Source: CAYMUR01 sp964393615 (GTDB lineage Bacteria > Planctomycetota > Planctomycetia > Pirellulales > Pirellulaceae). From it: a stretch of 64,000 nucleotides of DNA. The stretch lies in NCBI GenBank assembly GCA_964393615.1, contig CAYMUR010000015.1, positions 1-64,000 of the forward strand. The letters are read 5' to 3'. Shown piece by piece: positions 45,406 to 54,334 of the stretch (position 1 is its first letter; each line of letters begins with the position of its first letter). Both the position numbers and the translations under genes were made by a program. The notes under the pieces were generated by a model that was not told the origin of the DNA, ran no database searches, and saw nothing but the letters and a program-made list of their open reading frames with translations.

Positions 45406-47298
45406 ATGATTTTATCGCAGAGCGAGTTAACGGGGACTCGTATGTCGAATGAGTATCGTGATCGGCCTGCTATGAAAGTCAATGCTTTGGATGATTGGAT
45501 CCGCCAGGGTCGCCAATCTGTCCCAATAATTTGGTTTGTGGCGACTTTGTTTTTGGTAGGTGTCGTCCAGGCGGAACTGCCCCAGTACCAGGTGAATCAT
45601 CCTCCGTACCTTCAGTTAGGAAATGCCCGTCTTGGTGACAATGATGACCAGATGGAAATCTGGTGGCAGACGATTCCTGCGGGTCCGGGTAATCAAGATG
45701 TTTTTGAAGTGGAATATCGCCTGGCCGGAGTGTCAGATTGGGAAGATGCTGTATTAAATGTTTCTATCCATACGGGGGTCGAAGAACGCATCAATCATTC
45801 GACGACAATTTCTGACCTGCGATATGGTGCCGAGTATGAGTACCGTGTTTCCCATTGGCGAGCTGATCAGCTGCTTGGCTCCTATCAAAATACATTTCAA
45901 ACACGTCTGGCAGCGGACAAGACCGCCCCGTTTTCTTTTGTGACATACGGAGATTCGGCAGATTTGTCGATGATTGAGAACTTTCGTTCCGTACAGAATC
46001 AAATCAACCAACTCGATGCAACGACGGACGTCGCGTTTTCGTTGTTGCTTGGTGATAACGCTTATCCTCTTGGCAGGCACGGTGATTATGACGCACGATT
46101 GGATGCGACTGATTCGCCACAGCATGTGCATTACGCGGCGCAGCATATTGATTATGCCGCTATTGGAAACCACGACGTGTGGGATGGCACAGGGGGCCAG
46201 CCTTTTCGAGACAATTTTTCGGTGCCTCGCAACGGGCCTCGGACTGGAGAATGGCCCGAGCACAACTTCTCATTTGACTATGGCAGTGTCCACTTTACCA
46301 CCTTTGATTCTAACAGTCTGACCAATCCTGAACGATTGGAGAATCAATTGGACTGGCTGGTGGCAGATTTAGAGGCATCCGACGCACCGTGGAAAATTGT
46401 TTTTGCCCATCATCCAATGGCCGGGGCACCTGACAAGAGTCAAAAGCCTGCCGATAACTATTATCAACAAGTTGTCTCAAAGCTGCGCGAAGCGAATGCA
46501 GACCTGTTTTTGGTGGGACACTCGCACACGTACCACCGGACCTACCCCCTGTTGGGTGTTTCCAATTCTCAAGCGGTCTTCCTGCAAGATGAGGACGATG
46601 ATTACAGTAAGAGCGTCGGTTTGATTCAACTCACTTCGGGAGTGGGAGGAAGGAATCTGCGTAGTGGGTCATTTGTGCAATTTCCTTTCAATGCCGCAGG
46701 ATTTTCGACGAGCACACAGCCAGCCGCGGAACTCGGTTTCACGCAAATTGATGTTACGCAGCATCAATTGACCATGAGTTACATTGGTGCCAGCGAGGGC
46801 GAGATAAAAGATTCTTTTACGATTACGAATGAATTGGATAAATATCGACGCTGGTCAGCAGCGACGGCCGAAGCGAATTGGTCAGAGGTAGCCAGTTGGG
46901 CACCTGCCGAAATTCCAGATTCAGAAACGATCGTGACCGTGGAAAATACGAAACCGGGAATACCAATCGATTCGGTGGTGGATACGAACATGTCAGTCGA
47001 TGTTGTTTTGGTTCGAGGCCGACAGGCGCGTATGTCGTTGCACATTCCCCAAGGTGTAATCTTAAAGACACAACGCGGATTGGTTCTGGATCCCGGTGCA
47101 GAATTGATGGGCACAGGTAACATTGTGGGCAATGTCAACAATATCGCTGGACGGATCGTTGTCGGAGCGGAACCGCCGGCGCCTGCGTTCCTGGTGCCCG
47201 AACCTGGCACGAGTCTCTTGATTTACATCGGACTAGCAATCGGCCTGGTAATAGATTGCAGAACGCGCTTTGTGAGTCGTTCCAGGAATCCAAAGTGA
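45406..47298 (+). CDS. Purple-acid-phosphatase-like protein with PEP-CTERM anchor
   Basis: A 630-residue surface protein. ATG 45406 follows AGGAG at seven bases; a long N-terminal stretch precedes the export helix (VPIIWFVATLFLVGVVQA). Residues about 55-165 form an FN3-like domain (DDQMEIWWQTIP, ISDLRYGAEYEYRV), as in purple acid phosphatases. The metallophosphatase follows: VTYGDSADLS, LLLGDNAYPLG, AAIGNHDVWDG, KIVFAHHPMAG and FLVGHSHTYHRTYPL. The usual GDxG first motif reads GDSA. After that comes a module starting WSEVASWAPAEIPD, shared with the YHYH protein. The end is VPEPGTSLLIYIGLAIGLV, then Arg: a PEP-CTERM signal. Likely a surface phosphomonoesterase. Confidence 0.88.
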   Translation: MILSQSELTGTRMSNEYRDRPAMKVNALDDWIRQGRQSVPIIWFVATLFLVGVVQAELPQYQVNHPPYLQLGNARLGDNDDQMEIWWQTIPAGPGNQDVFEVEYRLAGVSDWEDAVLNVSIHTGVEERINHSTTISDLRYGAEYEYRVSHWRADQLLGSYQNTFQTRLAADKTAPFSFVTYGDSADLSMIENFRSVQNQINQLDATTDVAFSLLLGDNAYPLGRHGDYDARLDATDSPQHVHYAAQHIDYAAIGNHDVWDGTGGQPFRDNFSVPRNGPRTGEWPEHNFSFDYGSVHFTTFDSNSLTNPERLENQLDWLVADLEASDAPWKIVFAHHPMAGAPDKSQKPADNYYQQVVSKLREANADLFLVGHSHTYHRTYPLLGVSNSQAVFLQDEDDDYSKSVGLIQLTSGVGGRNLRSGSFVQFPFNAAGFSTSTQPAAELGFTQIDVTQHQLTMSYIGASEGEIKDSFTITNELDKYRRWSAATAEANWSEVASWAPAEIPDSETIVTVENTKPGIPIDSVVDTNMSVDVVLVRGRQARMSLHIPQGVILKTQRGLVLDPGAELMGTGNIVGNVNNIAGRIVVGAEPPAPAFLVPEPGTSLLIYIGLAIGLVIDCRTRFVSRSRNPK

Positions 47299-47582
47299 GC
47301 CTGGTGGATTTTGTTACCGTTTGCTGAATCCTATGGCTTGCCACCCTTCACAAACTTGGCGGGTTGAAGGGATGGGTTGCAAAATATCTGCAGGATGGAA
47401 CGGTGGCAGGAATCTTTTGGCCCAATCAGGAAAGTGAGCGCTGGTGCGCTATTGACTTTCGGGGCTGCAGGCCGGAATATCATTTCAGCAGCAGCGAGCC
47501 TATAGGGTAGTGGTTTCCATGCAAACGGAAACACACAAGGTCAGCGATATGATTTGGTGTTTCGCTTAACTGGGAGGAAAGA

Positions 47583-48356
47583 ATGTCCCGAAAAAAAGTG
47601 TTGATTACCGGTGCCAGCGGACTGATCGGTGGATTGGTCATTTCCCAACTGGGTGACAAGTACGAGTTCAGTGGACTCAGCCGCCGCCCCGTAGAGGCAA
47701 TTCCACATCTCCAGGCGGACATCGTTGACGCGGCTACCATCCGCCCGGCGTTTGAGGGTATCGACACGGTGTTGCACCTGGCCGCCGCCAATGGAGAAGA
47801 TCAGGTATTGGATTGGCCTGCCACCATGGCGATCACCGTGCAAGGTACTTTGAATGTTTACGAGGCAGCCCGTGAAGCAAAAGTACAGCGGGTCATCCAT
47901 ATGAGCAGTGGTTGTACACAGCTTGCCTATGAATGGGATGACACGTTGCCCTATGGAATGCTTGCCAACGGTCCCGACGACCAGATTCCAGATTCCTGGG
48001 AGATGGTTGATTTGGATTGGCCCGTACGCCCTGATTCCCCCTATGCCGTGGGGAAAATTTTCGGTGAAGTCCTGGGCCGATACTATGCTGACAAATATGG
48101 TATTTCTACCTTGGCGATTCGACTCGGTGCGGTATTAGCCGATGATCGTCCAGAGATTCGCCGACACCTGCCGGGATATCTGTCCCAGGCAGATTGTGTG
48201 CAGATGATCGACAAATGCATTTCCGCAGCGGACGATTTAAAATTCGACATCTTTAATGCGATTTCGGAAAATAAATACCGTTGGAGGAAGACGGAGCACA
48301 CAAAAGAAGTGTTGCATTGGCAGCCCAGCGGTTGTGCAGAGGACCGAATTGGGTGA
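47583..48356 (+). CDS. NAD-dependent epimerase/dehydratase (extended SDR)
   Basis: A 257-residue cytosolic oxidoreductase. The ATG follows GGGAGGAAAG. Seen: the NAD loop ITGASGLIGG, LHLAAANGEDQVLDW, the catalytic Ser in HMSSGCTQLAYEW, and YAVGK (Tyr and Lys of YxxxK). Size and these motifs fit the short epimerase/uronate-dehydrogenase-like branch. It acts on a sugar or uronic acid. The next gene starts 76 bases downstream in the same direction, so they may form an operon. Confidence 0.87.
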   Translation: MSRKKVLITGASGLIGGLVISQLGDKYEFSGLSRRPVEAIPHLQADIVDAATIRPAFEGIDTVLHLAAANGEDQVLDWPATMAITVQGTLNVYEAAREAKVQRVIHMSSGCTQLAYEWDDTLPYGMLANGPDDQIPDSWEMVDLDWPVRPDSPYAVGKIFGEVLGRYYADKYGISTLAIRLGAVLADDRPEIRRHLPGYLSQADCVQMIDKCISAADDLKFDIFNAISENKYRWRKTEHTKEVLHWQPSGCAEDRIG

Positions 48357-48431
48357 AAGTCCAGGAAATGGGTTCACCGCTTGCTTTTGCAGTTGACAAC
48401 AACAGTGGTAAACAAAGTGAAAGTACCAACG

Positions 48432-49691
48432 ATGAAACGGCGTACTTTTTTCGGTGCCATGAGTGGCGCGTTGGCTGCTGGGACATGTGGTGCGTCGCTG
48501 GCTGCACCACGGCGAAAGCGAATAGCCGTTGTCACCACCAGCTGGACTTATTACACGCATGCCTGGCACATGGCAGAACGGTTCTTGGTAGGGTATCCCA
48601 GCGAGGGTCGCTGGCACCGCCCAGCGTTGGACGTCGTTTCGGTCTATGTGGATCAGCAAGGTAAAGCAGACCTTAGCCGCTCGCGATCGGAGGAGTTTGG
48701 ATTCTCGAAGGATCCCACGATTGCTGAAACATTGCGTTGTGGTGGCGAAAGCCTGGCAGTCGATGCGGTGTTGGTGATCGGCGAGCATGGTTACTACCCG
48801 AAAAATGAGATTGGCCAGAAATTGTATCCGCGCTATGAATTTTTCCAGCAAATCGTAGATGTTTTTCGGGAGGATCGTCGCAGCGTTCCCATGTTCAATG
48901 ACAAGCATTTATCGTGGAAGTGGGCGTGGGCCAAAGAAATGGTAGAGACTTCCCGGCAGATGGATTTTGCTTACCTTGCCGGTTCATCGTTACCAGTCAC
49001 TTGGCGCATGCCATCCGTTGAAATGCCTGATGATGCCCAAGTGGACGAGGTGATGTGCATCGGCATGGGAAAGGTGGATCTGTACGACTTCCACGCCTTG
49101 GAAGTGATTCAGTGCATGGCCGAGCGTCGGCGGGGTGGTGAAACAGGCGTGGCCTGGGTCGAAGCCCTCCGTGGCGACAAGGCGAGAAAAGCGATGGAAG
49201 CGACATCCTGGGAGCATGGTGGCTGGGATCCCGAATTGTTCCAGTCATGTCTCTGTCGCAGCCAAACACTAGCCCAGCCAGAAACATTCAGCCATCGTTA
49301 CCCGACACCGGAAGAGATCCAACAATGGGTTTCTGACCCTGTTATTTATCGCATCCAGTATAACGACGGGTTGAAATCTACGATGATGCTCCTCAACGGA
49401 TTGGTCAAAGATTTTACATTTGCTGCACGGTTAAAGGGGCGTAGCGAGCCACTATCGACGTTGTTTTATTTGTCCCCCACTCCCAACGTTGTTTATTCAG
49501 CCGCCTTGATGTCAAACGTCGAAAAAACGTTCCTTACCGGAAAAGCGACCTATCCCGTCGAACGTACATTGCTTACCAGTGGTATGGTCGAAGCAGCCCT
49601 TCAATCGCTGGCAAGAAACAGGCGTATCGAAATGCCCTATATGAACATTCAATATGACGCGCTTCGTGAATCAACATTCTGGAATTCTTGA
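48432..49691 (+). CDS. Exported protein of unknown function
   Basis: About 419 residues from ATG 48432, chosen because it opens a twin-arginine-like signal (MKRRTFFGAMSGALAAGTCG). The remainder has an alpha/beta start RRKRIAVVTTSWTYYTHAWHM and conserved-looking blocks GEHGYYPKNEIGQKLYPRYE and PMFNDKHLSWKWAWAKEM. The motif HGGWDPELFQSCL and a later RIQYNDGLKSTMML also stand out. I do not recognise the family. The N-terminal strand-loop-helix could bind a nucleotide or sugar. It follows the epimerase gene, which hints at sugar metabolism, but this is only context. Confidence 0.75.
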   Translation: MKRRTFFGAMSGALAAGTCGASLAAPRRKRIAVVTTSWTYYTHAWHMAERFLVGYPSEGRWHRPALDVVSVYVDQQGKADLSRSRSEEFGFSKDPTIAETLRCGGESLAVDAVLVIGEHGYYPKNEIGQKLYPRYEFFQQIVDVFREDRRSVPMFNDKHLSWKWAWAKEMVETSRQMDFAYLAGSSLPVTWRMPSVEMPDDAQVDEVMCIGMGKVDLYDFHALEVIQCMAERRRGGETGVAWVEALRGDKARKAMEATSWEHGGWDPELFQSCLCRSQTLAQPETFSHRYPTPEEIQQWVSDPVIYRIQYNDGLKSTMMLLNGLVKDFTFAARLKGRSEPLSTLFYLSPTPNVVYSAALMSNVEKTFLTGKATYPVERTLLTSGMVEAALQSLARNRRIEMPYMNIQYDALRESTFWNS

Positions 49692-49746
49692 CGGGAAGCG
49701 ATACGCTTATCAACTCGGGCGTCTTGCTGGCCAGTTTCGATTTCAC

Positions 49747-51177
49747 TTAAGAGGCCGTCCATTTTTCCGTGACTGCCTGGAGCTTGGCTTCGCTGAGATA
49801 ACCGTAACGATTGATCCAGGTTCCATCAACGTCCGCGGCGACGACGAGAGCTAACCGCCGAGCAAAATCATCGTCAGGACCATAACCATGAATCAAGGGT
49901 ACCAGTTGCGTATCTGCTCCTCGTAAGGCTGTGCGGACCTGGTGGAGCTTGCGCAGCTGAACGGATTCACGAACTGGATGGGGTTCGTCCGGTTCGGGGT
50001 AGCGGTAGTCGGCAAGCGTCTTGTTTTCCAGTGACTCGTCAGCAGCGGCCATGTCGACAAGATGAACGAGCGTTTGGGTCAATAGATTTTCGTCGAGGTG
50101 AGGATTTTCTTTTCGAATAGTGGTGCCCCAAAACTGGATCATCAGCGGCCAGTGCATGGTGTAGAATTTTGGCGACACGGAATTGGATAGCTCGCCGACC
50201 TGGCGAAAGTTGAGGCCTGTCATAACTGACCAGGGCATCATGAAGGCGTGTGACGTGAGTTCCATCTGTCCCGCAGAGACATCCTGCACGATATCGCGCC
50301 AGTCGCGAACCAGATCGGCCGACAGCGCAGATTTTAGACGCAGCCATTCCAGGATGCCGGGGCGTTCGATCAAACATGCGAGGAGCTTCAAACACTGGCC
50401 TTCCGGTTGGAGAAACTCTTTCAATTCGCTGTTCGTCAGCTGTCCTGACAACAGGTAGTCATATAGCGCCTGGGTGTCCCGCTGGGCTAATTCGAAATCG
50501 AAGCCGCGTGTGCTGGCCCAGCTGGCGACATGTTCCGAGAAGTCCTGGAACAATTCGCCGAGCGTGTAGCATGGCGATTCGGGCCAGTCGATGCGAAATC
50601 CTGAGATCTGTGGATATTCGGCGACTAAATCACGCGCGTAAGCCCGGTTGTATTTTCTGATATCAGGGCTGGCAAGACTGCCGGTGTCTGCTAAGCGACT
50701 TTCAGCAATCTTTCCGTGGGGCATTCTGGAGCGATCTTCGTTGTGCATGCCTGTTGGCTCCGCCGCACCTAGCTGTAAATAAACCTTTAGCCCCGCGTCA
50801 ACGGATTTGTGAATGAATTCTCCGATCACGTGTCCGTGCTGGCTGGTAAGGTCATTCGATTTTCTTGGTCCGTATTTCAAACTGGCATACAACTTACGAC
50901 GTGGCTCATAACTTGGCCCACTACGCACCCACAGCGCGCGCCGACCGAACAGTGGCCTGTCAAACAATCGAGGGCTTGTATTGGCGTCGGCGGGGGGTTG
51001 GAATGTTCCATTGGTTTCGTCTGCCGGTGCCGTTACCGTAGGATTACAGGCAACAGCATTTGCGCCCACACGTTTCAGATTATCAATGACAGCGTCTGGC
51101 CCTTCACTGAGGATAAAGTCCCCCATCACGGTGATCCCCAACACTCGGTTTGATGTCTGTCTGTTTTTGATTGCCAT
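49747..51177 (-). CDS. TIM-barrel-like protein of unknown function
   Basis: About 476 residues from ATG 51177; the frame runs on upstream, but family-like sequence starts at VLGITVMGDFILSEGPDAVI. Alternating strands and helices suggest a glycoside-hydrolase-like barrel: GLKVYLQLGAAEPTG, EYPQISGFRIDWPESPCY (an Asp-Trp-Pro-Glu turn suited to a catalytic site), and LVVAADVDGTWINRYGYL near the end. No signal peptide. The start codon lies in an 11-bp tandem duplication. Putative sugar-active enzyme; no named family. Confidence 0.7.
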   Translation of the reverse strand: MAIKNRQTSNRVLGITVMGDFILSEGPDAVIDNLKRVGANAVACNPTVTAPADETNGTFQPPADANTSPRLFDRPLFGRRALWVRSGPSYEPRRKLYASLKYGPRKSNDLTSQHGHVIGEFIHKSVDAGLKVYLQLGAAEPTGMHNEDRSRMPHGKIAESRLADTGSLASPDIRKYNRAYARDLVAEYPQISGFRIDWPESPCYTLGELFQDFSEHVASWASTRGFDFELAQRDTQALYDYLLSGQLTNSELKEFLQPEGQCLKLLACLIERPGILEWLRLKSALSADLVRDWRDIVQDVSAGQMELTSHAFMMPWSVMTGLNFRQVGELSNSVSPKFYTMHWPLMIQFWGTTIRKENPHLDENLLTQTLVHLVDMAAADESLENKTLADYRYPEPDEPHPVRESVQLRKLHQVRTALRGADTQLVPLIHGYGPDDDFARRLALVVAADVDGTWINRYGYLSEAKLQAVTEKWTAS

Positions 51178-51194
51178 TCTCGTGCCATTCTCGT
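51173..51194. repeat. 11-bp perfect tandem duplication over a start codon
   Basis: GCCATTCTCGT occurs at 51173 and 51184 with no spacer. The minus-strand start codon at 51175-51177 is in one copy; the other carries an out-of-frame ATG. Confidence 0.88.
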
Positions 51195-51431
51195 GGTAGC
51201 CTGGTGGTTGTAATGCGATGAACAGATTGCGATGCATTCCGTGATGGACGGAGCCAAAAAATGTGGTCGTACCCACTTGGTGTCCGGCCGCAAATGCAGG
51301 TGGCAGCATGGATGAGTGACCGGTCACTCACGGCACGTTTGTTTTGCTGGTTTCAGGTTTATTTCAGCGGAGAAAAAGCAAAAACAGGCCTGGTTTAATC
51401 CTGAACGACATCCTGGAGGCCGGATCCAAGA

Positions 51432-52640
51432 TCAATTGGCGAGTTTCCACAGATGTTGGTGGCTGCGGATATAGATCGCACCATTTGAGGCGGCTGGGGT
51501 ACACAAGATGGTTTCACCCAAATCGTATTCAGAGACTACTTTTCCTTGCTGGGAACCTAAATGAACCACGTTGACTCGGCCACGATGGTCGAACAAATAC
51601 AGGTGTTGATTTGCCAATAAAGGTGTAGACCAGAATTGCAAATCGCCGCCGAGTCTTGTGCGCCAAATCATTTTGCCGGTCTTCGTGTCACCAGCTTTCA
51701 AAATATTGCCACTGACGACATAGATACGGTTCTCGTCGACGACTGGACTGGAATTCCCTGGATCAAGCTTTTGTGCGCTCCACAGTTCTTCAAAGTCGTC
51801 TCCCAACGCATTGGCTTCTAATGCGGTCAGTCCTTGGGAAACGCCGAAGACAGTTTTTCCCGAAACCGTGCTAGAAGGGGTCGTCGCACTGTTTCGTTGA
51901 AAACTCCAGGCGATTTCACCGGTTTGTGGATGCACGACGTCAATCCCGGTTTGCGACTGAAGAACAACATGTTGTAGCTCACTCGTCTCGCTACCTAGAA
52001 TCGTTGGCGAAGTCCAATTCGACAGGCGGCTTCTGGGAATCGTCCAGCGTGTCATGCCTGTGGCCGCATGGACACCCATGGCGAATGCTTCTGCGTCGCT
52101 TTCGATTTGTAAAATGACCGTTTCACCAACCACGACAGGTGACGATGCCATTCCCAGGCTGTTGCTGGCGTTTGGGTATTCCAGTGCCAGGCTGCGGTAC
52201 CAGAGCAAGCGGCCGTCGAGGTCAAGGCATACCAGATCGTTACTGGAGTAAAGGGCGAAAATACGTTCTCCGTCACTCGCGGGAGTTGGCGTGGCAACTC
52301 GCATCATCTCATGACAGGTGGTACTGCCTGTGGCCCAAAACTGTCGTTCCCAGTGCAAGTTGCCTGATTCGGTCGAGAAACAAAGAACATGGAGACGATC
52401 CTGGTGGAAACCACTGCTGGATGTCACAAGCACTCGATCTCCAATCACGATAGGACCCGACAGGCCACCGCCTGGCAACTCGGCAGCCCAGTGGATGGTT
52501 TCCTGGGCGATGTGCCGCGGCAAGTTTTTGTCCCCGGAGACACAGTTTGCGTTGTTACCACGAAACTGAAGCCAGTCTCCTGCCAGTGCACCCAGTGGGT
52601 TGATCAGGGCCAGCAGTAATACGATGCCGTATCTCGTCAT
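51432..52640 (-). CDS. Exported PQQ-type beta-propeller protein (BamB-like)
   Basis: 402 residues from ATG 52640, which opens a signal peptide (GIVLLLALINPLGALAGDW). A longer frame upstream lacks such features. Repeats of the PQQ/BamB kind: DWLQFRGNNANCVSG, IHWAAELPGGGLSGPIVIGD, LVCLDLDGRLLWYRSLALEY, GIDVVHPQTGEIAWSFQRN and GDTKTGKMIWRTRLGG. Each pairs a buried Trp with a Gly-rich turn. Planctomycetes have many such exported propellers with unknown partners. No lipobox was noticed, so it is probably periplasmic rather than a lipoprotein. Confidence 0.85.
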   Translation of the reverse strand: MTRYGIVLLLALINPLGALAGDWLQFRGNNANCVSGDKNLPRHIAQETIHWAAELPGGGLSGPIVIGDRVLVTSSSGFHQDRLHVLCFSTESGNLHWERQFWATGSTTCHEMMRVATPTPASDGERIFALYSSNDLVCLDLDGRLLWYRSLALEYPNASNSLGMASSPVVVGETVILQIESDAEAFAMGVHAATGMTRWTIPRSRLSNWTSPTILGSETSELQHVVLQSQTGIDVVHPQTGEIAWSFQRNSATTPSSTVSGKTVFGVSQGLTALEANALGDDFEELWSAQKLDPGNSSPVVDENRIYVVSGNILKAGDTKTGKMIWRTRLGGDLQFWSTPLLANQHLYLFDHRGRVNVVHLGSQQGKVVSEYDLGETILCTPAASNGAIYIRSHQHLWKLAN

Positions 52641-52900
52641 GGAATTTCCGTTTTCAAGTGAGTGAAAAATCTTTTGACCCCACCTGCCAACCGACTTGGC
52701 GGTGAGACTTGGTAGCACAGCCAGAAGACCACGCGGTACACTCTGCCACTTGGAAGTGACCGATGGGAACGAGTTCTCTGGACAAAATGAGCTGGAATCT
52801 CTCTGGCCGACACACGTTGTATGATCATGGCACACGTTATCGACTGCCTGTTAGTTTCCAAGGACCGTTTGTGTTTCTGTCCTACTTTCTCAAAGGGTTT

Positions 52901-54064
52901 TTATGGGGAGTCGCTAAGAACAGCGTTTCCCACCAGGTCGCAAACTCGTAGTTGAAATTGATACCGTTGTGCCCAGTTCTGTGTTTGTTCGTTTTGCAGG
53001 ACCTTGAGCAGGATCGTGTTTTTGCCAGGTTGCAGTTCGGCCGGAACACGAAATTGGTCCATGCGCGTTCCTCGGTGATATTCCTCGCGGGCAAACAATA
53101 ATTTGTCATTGATCCATAATTTCCAGGCGTTTGGCGTTCCTAAACGCAATTCGATGTTCTGGTTCTTTTCGCTCATAAATTCCGTGTGAGCGTACATGAC
53201 CGACCCTTTGTAGTTTTCGATTGTTTCGGCAATGTTAATCAGTCCATAATCATCGTCGGTCGAGAGGAACTGCCACTGAACCGTACCGAGTTGTCCGTCA
53301 AGTGAACCTTTGTAGTCAATCGTTGTTTCAGGCGGATAAATGATGTCGAAACCCTTCATTTCCCGGTTGTCAAAAGGCCCGATCAAATGCCAGCCGGAAA
53401 GGTAACCCAAGTGTCGTTGCAGATTGACAGTTTCGCCGAGTTTTTCCAGGGCAGAAACGATTTCCGTGACTTGATCGTTGTCCACTGCCCCTCCTAGCGC
53501 TTGCTGGTAAGTCGTTTTTGCTTGTACGCTGTTTTCTGCATCGGTCAGTGTTTTAGCGTGTCGCAAGAGCCTCGCCACTGCATCACGACGAAACACGGGG
53601 CTCGGGTCTTCGAGGAATTGAGACAGCAACCGGTCAGGCAGTTGAGGATCGGATTTTAACAGCCACTCGTAAGCGAGCCGTCGTGCCCTGGGATTTCGCG
53701 AGGTATCACGTACCAATGTTTCCAAGGCGAGGGAGGGAAGTTCTACATTCGCTTGCACCGCCCGATCAGCAATCGTTTCGAAACTATTGCGCAACCAATT
53801 GGCGGCCAGTGGCCCCACGTTGTCAAATGCCTTGATGATTTCAGGAAGTGCCGAGACGTCCGCCGCTTCTAATGTGCGCAAGGCATGCCTGGCCTCCGTG
53901 TGGTCGTTACCTTGCCGATCGACCGATTGGATGGTCTTGATCAAAGTGGTCACATGGGATGATTCGTCCGGGGATTCCGCCGCGGTAACAGCCGGCAACG
54001 AAATCGTTAACAGAACAGCAAACAGAATCCAAAACATGGTTGGTTGTGCGAGATGGGATTGCAT
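52901..54064 (-). CDS. Exported HEAT-like protein with C-terminal beta-sandwich
   Basis: A 387-residue exported protein (signal FWILFAVLLTISLPAVTAA). Residues about 40-210 are helical HEAT-like repeats (ALPEIIKAFDNVGPLAANWL, RDAVARLLRHAKTLTDAE). Residues about 220-380 form a galactose-binding or PA14-like sandwich: LSGWHLIGPFDNREMKGFD, VMYAHTEFMSEKNQNIEL, APNAWKLWIND-like turn, and AELQPGKNTILLKVLQNE. This pair of domains is common in planctomycete exported proteins without known function; binding rather than catalysis is likely. It lies 261 bases upstream of the PQQ-type gene in the same direction. Confidence 0.75.
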   Translation of the reverse strand: MQSHLAQPTMFWILFAVLLTISLPAVTAAESPDESSHVTTLIKTIQSVDRQGNDHTEARHALRTLEAADVSALPEIIKAFDNVGPLAANWLRNSFETIADRAVQANVELPSLALETLVRDTSRNPRARRLAYEWLLKSDPQLPDRLLSQFLEDPSPVFRRDAVARLLRHAKTLTDAENSVQAKTTYQQALGGAVDNDQVTEIVSALEKLGETVNLQRHLGYLSGWHLIGPFDNREMKGFDIIYPPETTIDYKGSLDGQLGTVQWQFLSTDDDYGLINIAETIENYKGSVMYAHTEFMSEKNQNIELRLGTPNAWKLWINDKLLFAREEYHRGTRMDQFRVPAELQPGKNTILLKVLQNEQTQNWAQRYQFQLRVCDLVGNAVLSDSP

Positions 54065-54334
54065 GGGTGCCGCACCTCCTAAGGATACGAAACGATCTTC
54101 GACAGCCCTTCATGGTAGGGAATATCGTTCCTGGGTCAAGCGTACCGCCAACCGAGAAAAAGAATGGACTGGCAGGGTGGTCAAGATTCTGATGTTGGCT
54201 GGAACAGCGAGTCGTAATTCAATCTTTTTTTGCCAGCTGTGGGGACCATGTTTGTTAACGTTGGAGGTGCAGCTGGGGTCGCTGGATTGTGTTTCCAGGC
54301 AACCGGCTGCCTGCTTTTGTTTAAGCAGCATGCC

